This document shows, in pieces, positions 47,202 to 58,925 of a DNA stretch of 64,000 nucleotides; position 1 is the first letter of the stretch; each line of letters begins with the position of its first letter. Under the pieces are notes generated by a model. It had not been told where the DNA came from. It did not search any database and was given only the letters and a program-made list of their open reading frames with translations. A program made the translations under genes and the position numbers. Origin of the DNA: Botryosphaeria dothidea (taxonomy: Eukaryota; Ascomycota; Dothideomycetes; Botryosphaeriales; Botryosphaeriaceae). The stretch is taken from positions 868,001 through 932,000 of the forward strand of contig WWBZ02000051.1 of assembly GCA_011503125.2 (NCBI GenBank), read 5' to 3'.

Positions 47202-47797
47202 CTCGGCAACAGAGGCCAGACCTGCTGACGATGGTGGTGAGGATGCTTGTCGTCTAGTGAGACAGGCACATGCTCTTCCCTGGGGGTGGTGTTGCAGGCA
47301 GATGGGGGCTGGGCGTGGAAGTGACGTTCGGATGGGTTGGATGCGCATGGGCCGAGACTCCGATAATATCAACAGCTGGCTTGTCTAGGATCAACGGGTG
47401 CCAGCGGAGTGGCGTCGAGCGGCGTTCCAGCCCTTGGCTGTTTCAGCCAATCGCCCGCCTAGAAACCTTCTCAAACTCTCTCTGCCCGCTGCGTGCCCTT
47501 TCGGGCAATACGCAAGCTAGTCTTTCGGCCCACCCTCGCACTTTAATTCTTTTTATCGGCTCGTGTGCATTACCCGCCTGCGACTTGTAAGGCTTCATCT
47601 CTGTTCTCAATTCTGCTCAACTCAACAAAGCCCCTCGGCGCCAGGAATTGGCGCCATCGCACAGTGCGACCGAATCAACTGGAATCTGGATACAAGAAGA
47701 CACGCACCCCACAGGAACCAGCTCCTCTCCAAAATCTCATCACCACAATCATCAGCCTACCTTTTCCTCGCAATCTTCAAGAGCTCATCACGAAAAA
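47202..47797. promoter_or_regulatory. Shared promoter, metalloreductase / CTR transporter
   Basis: 596 bp between divergent start codons. GATA cores occur at about 47361 (CGATAATATC) and as the complement TTTATCGGC near 47552, but no full ATCWGATAA iron element and no TTTGCTC copper element is obvious. Co-regulation is inferred from geometry. Confidence 0.45.
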
Positions 47798-48421
47798 ATG
47801 GAGAGACGCCACGGAGACGGCATGGACATGGGCTCGGGCAGCTCCAGCAGCATGATGAGCATGCTCTTCATGAACGCCGCCGACACCCCCATCTATACCT
47901 CCTCTTTCTCGCCCTCAACGACAGGCCAGTACGCTGGTATCTGCATCTTCCTCATCATCCTGGCCGCCGTCTTCCGCGGCCTCTTCGCGGCGAAGCAATT
48001 CCTCGAGGACCGGTGGACGGCGCAGGCGCTGCAACGACGTTACATCGTGGTCGCGGACAAGCAGCCGGCAGCAGAGCGCATCGAGGGCGACGAGGCATCA
48101 CGGACGGGAGTGTTGACCGCGAACGGCGTCGAAGAGCGGGTCACTATCGCTCACCGGCAGGTCGGCGGAACGCAACCATGGCGGTTCGGGGTTGACTTGC
48201 CGCGCGCAGGCATTGTCACTGTTATCGTCGGGGTGGGGTACATGCTGTAAGTTTCCTAGCGCTGTTGCCATCTGTCTTCATGGCCGTGTGGAATGCTAAC
48301 CCACGACAGGATGCTCGCTGTCATGACCATGAACGTCGGGTACCTGCTGTCCGTCCTCGGTGGCACCTTCCTCGGCGAGGTGGCATTTGGCAGGTTCTCA
48401 TCCAAGGCCTCGGACCACTAG
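47798..48421 (+). CDS. CTR family high-affinity copper transporter
   Basis: Two exons (47798-48246, 48310-48421) with a 63-nt GTAAGT...GCTAAC...CAG intron give 186 residues. The N-terminus is short and Met-rich (GDGMDMGSGSSSSMMSMLFM), facing outside in this family. TM1 is ICIFLIILAAVFRGLF. After a cytosolic loop, TM2 carries the essential Met motif (YMLMLAVMTMN, M-x3-M) and TM3 has GGTFLGE, the G-x3-G packing motif. CTR proteins form trimers that import Cu(I). The start is the ATG at 47798, the first that keeps the Met-rich tail without a long unsupported extension. The adjacent reductase would supply Cu(I). Confidence 0.92.
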
Positions 48422-49228
48422 GCGGGTTGGGAAGGTGTTTTACTTTTCGGCGTTGAATCAGGCTCCACGACTTCTGCCTCAGCAGCTCGTGCGACTTCCT
48501 CGTCGCCAGCTGGATGCTGAAACGCCAGTAGTTGTAATGTCCGTAATGATACAAGCGCCATCTGCGAGCGATATCTTGACCGGTCGTGTGCAAGCGATGT
48601 TGGGTGTGTCGTTGGTCTGGATCCGCGCCCGTCTCCACAGTCACCCGTCAAACAAGCTCATCCTTCCTCCGCCCCACCCCTGCGGCGCGGCTGACTTGCA
48701 GCCACGACCAGGCCGACCCCGGCTAGCGCTGCCGATAATCTGCTCAATTGCGCGCAACCTACCCAGCATTCCTGACTTACTACCTCCTTCAGTCATCCGT
48801 CCTCGTCGCACCACGGTACATACGGAGCTCGGTGGCGCCTCGCCTGCACCTCTGATGTCGCTGCGCGCTTCGCTCCTCGCACGGGTTCCAGCTGCAAGCG
48901 CGGCCGAAAGAGCCGTGTGGCGGCATGCTTCGCGGATGCGAGCTGCCACGGACGGCGCCTGGATCGACCTCAGTGACCGCCATTGACTTTAAAAAGCGAC
49001 GAGACAAGAAGCTTTTAGAATTCAAGCTTACACTCTTCCCTATATCTTTCCGTGTGATTGCCTCCCCCCGAGCGGCCCAAGCTCGCAGCTGTTTATACCT
49101 CTCCCCTCCACCAACACTTCCCATTGCTCCCAAACTCCCACCCTCAATCATCCACGCAGGTGCCGCCACAGTTACTTGACGCGGCAATTCCCTCATCCTC
49201 AACCTCCACGACACCGAAACCCGCAACA
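48422..49228. other. Intergenic, promoter of the BIM1-like gene
   Basis: 807 bp with no supportable gene. TTTATACC near 49092 and a C-rich leader precede the ATG at 49229. Confidence 0.5.
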
Positions 49229-49978
49229 ATGCTCTCCTCCACCACCCTCCTCGCCCTCGGCCTCTCGGCCCTGCCCCTCACCACCGCGCACTTCACGCTC
49301 GAATGGCCCACCGCCCGCGGCTTCGACGACGACAAGGCCGGCACCTTCCCGTGCGGCGGCTTCGACGCCGTCTCGAGCAACCGCACCTCCTTCCCGCTGT
49401 CCGGCGCGCCCATCCAGCTGAAGCTCGGCCACACCGAGACGAACCTGCAGGTGCTGCTGGCCGTCGGCAACGACCCGGGCTCGGCCTACAACATCGTGCT
49501 GCGCCCGACCTTCCGCGAGCGCGGCCCCGACGACTTCTGCATGGGCGCCATCGAGATCCCCGCGAGCGCGAACCTGACCGAGGGCATGAACGCGACCATC
49601 CAGGTGGTGTCGAACGGCGATCCCAGCGGCGGGCTGTACCAGGTAAACCCCCATTCCTCCTGCTCTTCAAAAACAAGACAGCCTGACGAACGACGATAGT
49701 GCGCCGACATCACCATCACCAACACCCAGCTCACCGCTGACGAGGTCAGCCAGCACTGCACCAACAGCTCCGGCATCCAGACCCAGGCCATCCCCAACGC
49801 CGGCAACGCCAATGAGACCACCGAGTCGTCTTCCTCTTCTCCGTCTTCGGCCTCCGGCACTGCTTCCTCGACCGGCGCGAGCGCGACGGCGTCGACGGGC
49901 GCCGCGCCGCTGAACTCGTGGAGCGGCGTTTGGGCGCTCGGTGCTGCGGCGTTGGGCGGTGCTGCGGCGCTGTTGTGA
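49229..49978 (+). CDS. BIM1-like / X325 LPMO-like copper-binding GPI-anchored protein
   Basis: Two exons (49229-49642, 49700-49978) with a 57-nt intron give 230 residues. A signal peptide (about 1-20, ending LPLTTA) precedes HFTLEWPTARGF, so cleavage leaves an N-terminal His as required for the histidine brace. A second His is in KLGHTET (68) and a candidate copper-ligand Asp in CADITIT (141). Four cysteines lie in the domain (PCGGF, FCMG, YQCAD, QHC). A Ser/Thr-rich linker and a hydrophobic tail (WSGVWALGAAALGG...) indicate GPI anchoring. Known members bind copper without lytic polysaccharide monooxygenase activity, and Cryptococcus Bim1 aids copper import with Ctr1. Here it lies 0.8 kb past a CTR gene on the same strand. 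Confidence 0.88.
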
Positions 49979-51557
49979 GAAGAGAGAGAAAGACGAAACG
50001 TGCAGTCTATTTCGGAAGAGGGTAATACGGGGATATTGGAAAAGGGAGGACTAAGGGAGATATCAATGGCGGGATTCATGATATCAGTGATGCAAGAGAG
50101 GGAGATTGCTGTACATCGCGTTTGAGACAATCAGGCCGGCAAAAGACCTGAGCCTGCATCTGCTTTCGATTCGATCCAATTCTACTGGAAGACAAACGAA
50201 GCCATGGTTATGAGAGAATGATGTAAAAAGAAGAAAAAGCCCTTTTATTCCATCACTACGTCATTGTTTTTGCATGTGAAAGTCACCCTTGTAGCCTGGT
50301 ATTGGGTCTTTGGATGGATGGCCTGGAAAAGCTACCGGAGGATCGAGCCCAGCCTGTGAGATCGGTTTCAAATGGTATTGCAACAGCAATATTCCACACG
50401 TGGGAAGTCGAAGCACCTGATATGATCTTCACACTCGGCGCTATTCATCAGCCGCAACATCTCTCTATACAGAAGATTGGAAGTGCACGGAGTCCGTATG
50501 GCAAGGCGCAAGCGACGTCAAGAATGAGAAACCTTGCTGGTTGATATTGCAAAGTCCGCTTTATTGAAATAGTTAATGGAGGTTTGAGATCCACTACAGG
50601 GTGGTATTGGGTTGTGTAAAGTAAGCCATTGGTCAAAAAGTGATATAATAACCCGAAATTGATCAGAGGTAGTGGAACTACCACGGGGACCAGAAGGGAA
50701 AGAAGCAGCACGGTGACGAAAAGAATGGGCGCAGCGAAGCGGAGAGTGTAAGAGAGGAGCGAGTTGAAGCGGTGAAGAGGAGGATAAGGAGGGGGAGAGA
50801 AGGGTAGAATATTCATGCACGCTCGCTGATGCAAGAGGTCCATCTGCTCACTCTTCCATGAATAATGCAGATGGGCAAGGTAAGTAGGGCCACTTGTGAC
50901 ACCCATTCTTCCTCATAAGCGCAAATCAAGTGAAAGAAACTGCGGCGACTGCCAGGGAATATGTCTTTTTGCTAGGCGCGTTCCTTTATGCCGAAAGCAA
51001 GTCTGAGGAATAGGAAAGCTCTTCTTGAAAGACGTTCTAATCAGCACACTCCCTTCCTTCTCCATCCACACTCACACGACCTCACCGCATACGTGACAAG
51101 CCCTGCCAAAACCGCACACCTATTGGAACAGTTCTCATGTTAATAGTTGTCTAACTAACCCCAACCCTAAAAAGAGAAAAAAAAAGCACAAAACCAACAA
51201 ACAAGAACGACTAGTCTTCTTTCCTCTCTCTCTCATGGAAAGCAGAATATCTCTCTAGAGCCTTGTTCTGGGTGGTGGACCAAACTGGCGTAGTCAGTGG
51301 ATGTCCCGCTGCACGTTTTTTGTTGAGTGCGCAAAACCATCGGCATTACTTTTCTGTCGCCAACGCGTTCCCTGGATATCTTCTCTGCGTGCACCAAAAG
51401 AAACTCCACGCTGACTTCCAAAATCAAGTCGCACCCCTTCCCATGCATCTTCCCATATTCCTTCCTCATCCATACTAGAACCAGGTCCTCCATAGACACG
51501 GCACTTCCTTCATGCTCTTGAAGTCAAGGGAGTAGCATGACTGATCCCGCGATTCGC
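49979..51557. other. Convergent intergenic space
   Basis: 1.6 kb between the BIM1-like and WASP 3' ends. Open frames are short and overlapping. Nothing supportable. Confidence 0.55.
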
Positions 51558-53674
51558 TCACCAATCATCCTTATCATCCTCATCATCTGCAGAAAAGAGT
51601 CAGCAACGAGATTACAACCTGACAGACGTCCATAGGAACACTTACCACTATGGCTGACTTTGCTCTTCCTCGCCGCAAGCGCACTAGCCAACGCCCCAGC
51701 CAACCCACCATCTGCACCAGCACCGCCAGCACCTCCTCCAGAAGACGGCGGAGGCGGTGACGAATTGCTGCCAGGAACCATTGCTCCACTGCGGTCTTTT
51801 TTTTGGGAGTCATCAACCTTCTTGAGCTTGGCGCCCCCGCGGATACTTGCCAGGAGATTGTCTCTTCCGTCGCCGCCAGATGGCATAGGCATTCTGGGAG
51901 CGGCAGGAGCGCCTCCGGACGGAGGCGGCGGCGGTGGCGGGGGCACACCAGCTGGGCCAGGCGGTAACGGAGGTGGCGGGGGAGCACCGCTTGCAGGCGC
52001 GGGAGGCGGCGGGGGTGGAGGCGGAGGAGCCCCAGCCGTAGGAGGCAAGGGAGGAGGTGGCGGAGCGCCTCCAAATGGCGCGGGCGGCGGAGGCGGGGGA
52101 GTTGGAGGCGCGGCGGCAGCAGGTGGGGGTGGAGGAGGCGGGGGTGCTGCGCTCGCGGGTGGAGGAACGGGGACAGGACGAGAAGCTGCTGGCGGCGGAG
52201 GCGGTGGTGCAGGCGGGCCTGATAGAGCGGGCGGGGGCGGAGGAGGAGGAGGAGGAGGAGGAGGAGGAACAGCGGCCGGAGATGGTGGAGCGGCAGGTGT
52301 TTTCGGAGGGAGCGGAGGCGGGAGAGCCGTTGGCGTGGGAACAGCTCGTGCAGGCGGTGGAGGCGGCGGCGCAGCAGGAGTGGGAGACTCGCGGGGCGGG
52401 GGCGGAGGGACAGGACCGCGAGCTGGAGGCGGAGGTGGAACTGGATTTGATGCAGCTCGCTGACCACTGAAAGGGGGCGGGACACCGAATCTGTGGCTCG
52501 AGTCTTCCTCTGTCTTTCTCGGTGGCGGAGGGGGACCTGGGTTCGCAGTATTCGAGGAAGCCCGCGCCCTGACAGGTGGAGGAGGTGCCTGGTTCGCAAA
52601 TTTGCCAGCATCGGCAAGCGGAGGTGGAGCCCGGAACCTTGGCTGCGGCGGTGGCGATGGGTCGCGGGCCGGAGAGGGAGATGTTGGCCTAGCTGTGGGA
52701 GCAGCACCCTTTCTGCGAGCTGGCGGCGGAGCTGGAGGAGGTCCCCGCCGGGATGCTGCAGTACTGCCGGTGTTCTGCGGACTAAGTCTGCTTCCCGGGG
52801 GCGCACCTGGCGGGGGTGGTGGCGGTGCCCTGGGCTTTGCCTCACTCGCGGTAGATTCGTTGGCCTTTTTCTGCTCAATGTACATCTTAATAAAGTCCGC
52901 GTTCTGCTCAATCTGATCCTCGGTGATACCCATAGCCAGCAATTCTTTTAGTATAGGCTGCATTGAGGGGTCGGAGGTGTCAATAGCTGAGCTTCGACCG
53001 CTTTGGTTCGGGCTAGAGCTCGCAGGAGAATCCATAGGCTTGGGTGGGATTATGGAGTGGTTCTCCTGATGTTGGTGGGAAGCATGCTTGTGGCCGAACA
53101 GGCTGCCTGTGATGCTGCCTAGCAAGCCGTGCGAATGATTGCCGCCGTTCGTGCTCGCACCATTCGAGGACCCTGCGGCCATTCCAAACGGCTTGCTCTT
53201 GGTGTTTTTGTGCGCATTCTTCTCCCGCTCATCCATCTTCTTCTTGAACTGCTTCGCCTCCTTCTCGTCGGCGAACGACAAGCCGGCGAGACATTGCTCG
53301 AGCTCGAAAGTGTGGAAGAATGTGCGGTCCTGGTTGTACTGGAAGGTATCGTAGATCTCCTGATCCCATATGACGCCGCGATTCAAGGGCTGGGGCAATG
53401 TTAGCAAAGCTCACTTGCGATCCCCTTATCCACCCCCGCCGGGCTCCGGCAGGCAGCTGCTTACCGAGATGTCAACCAGTTTGATCCAGAACGTGTTTCC
53501 CACGAGATCGTTGGCCAGGACGGCGGCACCCTGAAGGCCGGTGTAGGTCCATCTGTGCTTGTCGGGGTAGGCAATGTAGAGCTTGGCGACAGCGACGGCG
53601 TGGATCTTGTTGGAACCCTTCGGGACGGTCCTTTTGACCGTCTGCTTGTCGTCATCGGACAATATCGAAGGCAT
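51558..53674 (-). CDS. LAS17: WASP/Las17 family actin nucleation-promoting factor
   Basis: Three exons (53674-53465, 53389-51646, 51586-51558; introns 75 and 59 nt) give 660 residues. The WH1/EVH1 domain is at residues about 10-125 (KIHAVAVAKLYIAY, WTYTGLQGAAVL, then RGVIWDQEIYDTF and FHTFE). The middle (about 195-565) is an extreme polyproline region with runs of up to 13 Pro, for profilin and SH3 binding. A WH2 actin-binding motif follows (DGRDNLLASIRGGAKLKKV), then a central helix (GLAGALASALAARKSKV) and an acidic tail DDEDDKDDW, whose final Trp contacts Arp2/3. The last 9 residues come mainly from a 29-nt exon. It activates Arp2/3 at endocytic actin patches. Part of a minus-strand run with the 208-aa orphan and XPF. 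Confidence 0.95.
52234..52268. repeat. (GGA)n-type triplet tract inside the WASP polyproline region
   Basis: A near-perfect GGA run on the plus strand that encodes consecutive prolines on the minus strand; a likely site of length variation. Confidence 0.85.
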
Positions 53675-54106
53675 GGTGGCGGCGTTGGAGGTCGGCCTTT
53701 TGGACTCAGAGGCAGCAGATCGCGCGATTTGTCCACATGGACGAGCGTGGTTGGGCAGCGGTGGCTGTGGGCGGGTGCAATTTCAGGCGTGCGTCATAAG
53801 CAGGAGAGAGGGGCCAGTGCAAGCTGGCTCTCGCGAATTATCCGCGAGCGCCCGGGGGTCCAGGGCGCGGAGTCGGTGCGGGAGATGCGAGCGGTATGAA
53901 TACGGCGGACTGCAGTGGTTAGCAGAGGCGGCGAAGGCGGCGTGGAGTCGTACGCGGCCTCAGCACAGCCTCTCGGCGGTTGTGGTGGTTGCGAGGTTGT
54001 CAAGTGGCCCGTCGCCTGCGCTGCGCTGCCCTGCCTTCCCTGTCGGGCCACCATCTGACTAAGCAGCCGCCCGTTCAGCCCGCCCAAGCTCCATGCCACA
54101 CCACTG
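53675..54106. other. Intergenic, promoter of the WASP gene
   Basis: 432 bp between the 208-aa orphan stop and the WASP start. Nothing supportable. Confidence 0.5.
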
Positions 54107-54733
54107 CTACGGCCGCTTGCGCGGTGCTTCGCGTCTGCCCTTGCCCGCCGACTGGCCTCCCTTGGTCCCTGGCCGCAGCATCTGGGGCTTTCCGCCGCGG
54201 GGATTGGGCGGTGGTGAGCTCTGAGGCGGGTTGGTGGGAGCCCCGAAGGGAGGGCTCCCACCGGCCTCGTACGCCAGCAGCGCATCCACCGTCCACCCAG
54301 CCTCCTCGCGCACCTTCGCGTACTTTGCCGTGACGAGCGTCGCGTTCGCCTGCATGATCAGTGTTCCCAAGATGGCGGCTGGCCCATCGACCACCTTGCC
54401 GTCGCGGACTTTCTGGGCCCGCTCGTTCAGCCCGCGCGCTTCCAATTCCTCCTTGAAGGCTGCCCGCAGTCTGCGCATGCACCACGTCCTGACCGTCCGC
54501 TTGGGCGAGATGGCCAAGGTGACGGTTGGCGCCCACCACAGACTGTTCCGCTCCTTCTCGTTGTACCTTCGCGTGACCAGGAAATGCCGTGGATGAGACC
54601 GATCACTCATAATGGTTTGAGTGTTCAAGCTGACACGGTGATTTTCGCTGAAACTCGGGAAGAAGAGTGTTGGTTTCTTGCCGGGGAGCCAGCGCAAGGC
54701 AGTCTTGAACCGCAGGAATGGGATGCCGCTCAT
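54107..54733 (-). CDS. Conserved-looking hypothetical protein, possible mitochondrial leader
   Basis: A single exon of 208 residues. I do not recognise the family. Residues 1-41 are basic with no acid before residue 30 (MSGIPFLRFKTALRWLPGKK), like a mitochondrial presequence; a second Met at 42 (MSDRSHPRHFLVTRR) could be an alternative start. Residues 45-150 look globular and well-composed: NSLWWAPTVTLAISPKRTVRTW, then KEELEARGLNERAQKV, then AAILGTLIMQANATLVTAKY. The last 55 residues are Gly/Pro/Lys/Arg-rich and basic, which might bind nucleic acid. It is on the same strand as, and 226 bp downstream of, XPF. I believe it is real from composition and position, not from homology. Confidence 0.55.
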   Translation of the reverse strand: MSGIPFLRFKTALRWLPGKKPTLFFPSFSENHRVSLNTQTIMSDRSHPRHFLVTRRYNEKERNSLWWAPTVTLAISPKRTVRTWCMRRLRAAFKEELEARGLNERAQKVRDGKVVDGPAAILGTLIMQANATLVTAKYAKVREEAGWTVDALLAYEAGGSPPFGAPTNPPQSSPPPNPRGGKPQMLRPGTKGGQSAGKGRREAPRKRP

Positions 54734-54959
54734 GCTGCGTGAATGAAGTATGCTGCTTGCGTTTTCGAGAAGAAATGAAAGGAAAAGTAGCCTTCACGTG
54801 GTTGACATAGGGCTGCGAGAGTTTGGAGCTTCCGAGATCTCGAAATATCGAAAGCTTGTGAGTCATGGGAACCACGCTAGACTTCTTGGCATGACTCATG
54901 AAAACATGGCCGCATTCGCTGTCAGAGCTCTCTAGATTGAGTACCACTATTCCCTTCTC

Positions 54960-57819
54960 CTAGTCATCAACCACGTCCCGATTGAAGAATCTATGAATCT
55001 GCCTCCCTGCCTCTCTTCCGCACAGCTCGTTCAGCTCCCCCTCCGACATATTCGCCAGCTGCAAAACACTGCCAACGTTGAACGTGATCCGCTGCAGCAT
55101 CTTCTCATTCCCTGTGATACCTGGCACCGCCCGCAACATATCCTGAGGTGCTTGGTTGAATGTCTTACTCTCGGGATCCTCGCCTTCATCAAGGCCAATC
55201 TGCACCGCCTTGACGGGATCGGGCTCGTCCTGCTGCTTCTTCAATTCCTCAAAAATTTCTGCTGTTTGGTACGGCGAACTGGACCAAATGATGCGCAAGC
55301 GTGGGAAGGCGATGGTTAGCATGACAATCTTGGCCTGCAGGTCCGGAGCGGCCATTGCAACAGCAGCAGCCGACTGACTCAGATCGGCAAAGGGCTCGAG
55401 CGTGAAGGACTTGTTCTGGTCGAACTCGATGAGAAGCATTGGATTCTTGTAGTGCTGCAGCATGGTCTCGGCCTGGTTGTACAGACGGCCATTGTTGAAG
55501 GATGATATCAGATCGCGGACGCTCTTGCGCTCGATGCAAATGTTGGGTGTCAGAACGTAGTCGCCGACGGTCAACATGCAGGGTACGACGACCATGTTGC
55601 GGCCGTGGAGTAGAGACGGAAGAGATGATCGAAACTCGCGTACGTCGACTACCACCCGCGGAGGAGTTGCTGTAGCGGCGACGCGACCTCCGCCTGCAAT
55701 TCGTGTATTGACAGTCCGAAGGAAAGCTTCTTGTGGGTCAGTGATGTTTTTGTTGTCGAGGACCACGGCCATATTGCTTCGCTCTCGGATGAGCTTGGAA
55801 AAGGCATCCTTCTCACGTCTTACGGCGCTCAGGTAGCGTTGTTCCTCTACAGATGCACCGTAGTACATGAAGTACACCCTGACGTTCCGGTCAGTGTGCG
55901 AACTACGGTAGACTTCTACCCGCCTGATGAAAGCTGCATCAGGCTCGTACATGATGATATAGCGAGGTCTGACCTCTTCCAGGACATGCTCGTCCATGTC
56001 ACCGTCGTACGGGTGTATTACGAGGAGGTCTTTCATCTCATACAGCTCGTAGTAGTCCTCCATATTTTCAAGAGGATCGGCTGCAATTTCTCCCTTTTGC
56101 TGCGTCTCTTCTCCAGTAGGTTGGAGCTCGGCGAGAAGAGATTGCATGTGAGCATCGCGGTTGAAGCTCTGTTGCATCTCACCCATTACGTTTTTAGAGG
56201 GGCCGGCTGCTGCTGCTGCTCCACCGCGTACACGCCGTCGTTTGTTTGGCGGTGCTCTTCCAGGTCCAGCTTGGCCAGCGCGGGTGTCGTTGTTGATGAC
56301 CTTGTTATTCTCAGCAAACAAAGACGCACTGACTTTGTTGAAGTCTCGTTTCCAGGTGATGTAATTGCGTAGTTTCCTCCGCATCATGAACCCAGCAGAG
56401 GGTCCTTCCTCCTCCACGTCATCCTTCTTTCCTTGTTCCTCCGGTCTGACATGCATGGTCTGCAGGTATTCGCGAAGCTGACGGCAGGTATTGTTGTCCC
56501 CACACATGATCAGGATAGCACCGCTCGAATCGTCCTGGGGGACGGGGTTGAAGTAGTAATCCCGTTCTATCTCTTCCAGGACCTCCGCAAGCATGCGCCA
56601 CTTAGGCAAGGGTTCCAACACAGGGCGAAGGGCATCCGAGACTTCACTGGAACCGTTAGCAGTACTTGTGTCGTTTAGTTTGCCGGCATAGACGCGGCGT
56701 TTCGCGGTTTCAAATATGGTATGAGCGGCATCAAGAAACAACCACGGCGATTGGTTCATTCGGGTTGATCCAGGAGGTGGTGCAGATGCTGCAAGGACAG
56801 TATCGAGGTATTTGTTGAAATCGACAGCATCATATTCTAGGAGTGCGTGGAGGATATGGCGCAGCAGAGACAGATCTCGCACTATCTGCCGAGTCCTGAA
56901 GCTTGTGCGGTGCCATACAGGATCGAGCTGCCGTCTGATCTGCGTATCGAAGTTCCTGTGCAGGGCACTGTCCAGGGTCCAATCCTCCATGTCCAAGGAG
57001 CCGGAGTTGTTCTTCCGAAGCTCAGCAACGCTTACCTCAACACACTCCATCACCGCCTGCTGAATAGTAGTCATACTGTCGGTCATTGGAACTTCCAATT
57101 CAATTACTTCGGCTTTGCGGCGGCCTTCGAGGGACTTGGCAACAGAGACGTGGAAGCGAGGATAGAGAGATGGCTTCCGCAAGAAGAGGTTGCGCATCAT
57201 GGTAGCTAACGGGGAAAAACCAGTGGCAAAGGGCTCCGGATTGTCCGAGAAAGCCTTCAAAAAGCCTGCCTTGTTCTTCTGGCGATATATGCGCAGGATG
57301 AAAGCCTCCAGCGAAGTGGCCACGATCCTGTCAGCATGCAGAACCACACAGCCAGTGATGGTGGTAGGGTCGAGCAGGCCTGAGAGCAAATCGACAATGA
57401 GGATGCGCGAGGTGATGCTGAATATGCCGCCGCGCGCATACATCTTCTCGCGCGTGCCGACACTCATCATGTCGGTGTTAACCAGGCTCAGACCGCGTGC
57501 CTTCGGGGCCTTGCTGACAGCGGCATGCTCGGCCAGCGACTCTCCAATCCACCCATTCTCGCGATCATCGGCACCGACAAGGAGCACGAGGTTGTTCCCG
57601 GCAGCATCGTATGCATGGAGAAGGTTTGTCACAATGCGCAACAGGCCGAGGCCGCGGGCGAGGATGACGAGCTGGTCGTCATCGCGCTGGAGCAGGCAGG
57701 TCAGCAGAGGCGGGTAGGCAGGCAGGGTCGATATGGCACACCAGGTCCTGGAAGATTTCCTGCTGGTACTGCAGCGGCAGCGAAAGCTTCACGGGGGCTC
57801 TGTCATCGCCGGGCGGCAT
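54960..57819 (-). CDS. RAD1: DNA repair endonuclease XPF/Rad1
   Basis: Two exons (57819-57742, 57686-54960) with a 55-nt GTGTGC...CTGAC...CCAG intron give 934 residues. Splicing joins EIFQDL to RDDDQLVILARGLGLL, the normal XPF start of the inactivated SF2 helicase-like region. The middle is long, with basic linkers (NKRRRVRG). The ERCC4 nuclease domain shows VVVDVREFRSSLPSLL, then GDYVLTPNICIERKS near 730-747 (GDY-Xn-ERK catalytic core), and NPMLLIEF. A C-terminal helix-hairpin-helix pair follows (AVPGITGNEKMLQRI, MSEGELNELCG). With ERCC1/Rad10 it cuts the 5' side of lesions in nucleotide excision repair and trims flaps in recombination. Nuclear. The ATG at 57819 is the first that gives the family N-terminus. 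Confidence 0.95.
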
Positions 57820-58925
57820 GAGGCGCGCGTGGAGGGAGGTTGGCGTGGATGTGAGGCGATGTCATCAGTGTCGCGTCGCGCGGGCACGAGATGCGCGCCA
57901 TGGGTGCCTGCACCCCTGCCTGCTTGCACAGCAATCGCGGGCCGAGCGCCGGCCTGGCCTTCATCTTTCGACCTCATCCATCGCCCATTCAACCGAAGCC
58001 CTCTGAAACGCTCTCACGCCCCCGCTCTATCCGTGCGGTCACACGTCCCCTCTTCTGAGGCCACGCCGTTACCTTCGGCTTCCTTGCGTCCCCGCCGCCC
58101 ACCGCCTGCTGCCCGACCCGCTCAGTAAGAATGGGTTGGCGTGTTCCATGCGGAGTTGCTTCTCCGTCCTACCTCAGGCAATTTATCGTCTTAGTGGCTG
58201 TTTCGTTGTCCGCATTCTCCTGTTTCTTGTTCCCTCTAGTCTCAATGCGCACAGCGCCTTTCCCAGTCTATCGTACTATATGTCAAGACTCCGTCCCCGC
58301 CCCTGTCCGAGCGCCGAGCGGAGATGACGCTTCCCAAAACGCTGCCCTTAGTGCCGGCACGCATGACTCCGACTGCCATCAGCCGGCTGTCCCTCCGTTT
58401 CTTCCATCCTTCGCTTCTTCCAACGAAACGAACAGGCCCAGGAAGCTTACCTTGAATTAGGTTGATGAAGCCCCATCTTCGCCGGACTGCCCAGACCATG
58501 CCCACTACACAAGCCCGCATCCTCAGCTAACAATCACTCGATTACGTGGAAAAACCAGATGTTCCTAGCGAGAAATTCGCCATGTGGAGAGACAGTACTG
58601 TTACAGAATGCGCCAATGACAACGCCTCTCCACAAAACGTCCAAAATACTTGCCGTGCTCCGGGATGTTTCCCCCTTGCCCACTGCCCGGAATCCCAAGT
58701 CGAAACGCCGACGGCCCGCGGGTCTCCGTGTGCTTGTCACTCTGTCCTACTCCTTGAATTTAGCTAGTCCGTCAGTCCACTAAACATGATTCAACTTTTG
58801 CAACTCGTATAAATAATTCTATGCCCTCCCTGTTCAAGCTTTTTGTTGTCTAAGCCAAGCTGCTCACTCCCGTCTTGCCACTCATTTCTTCGTCACTACC
58901 AATTCTTTCGTTTCTAACCTTCACC
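57820..58925. promoter_or_regulatory. Bidirectional interval, XPF / GH5
   Basis: 1.1 kb between divergent starts. No gene seen. CCCCGC at about 58295 (complement GCGGGG) fits the CreA consensus SYGGRG, a weak and common match. Confidence 0.45.
58808..58815 (+). promoter_or_regulatory. TATA box of the GH5 gene
   Basis: TATAAATA, 111-118 nt upstream of the ATG at 58926, followed by a C/T-rich leader. Confidence 0.6.

Noticed and set aside
52049..52470. Glycine-rich and Glu-rich plus-strand frames opposite WASP
   Set aside because: They are complements of the polyproline-coding tract.
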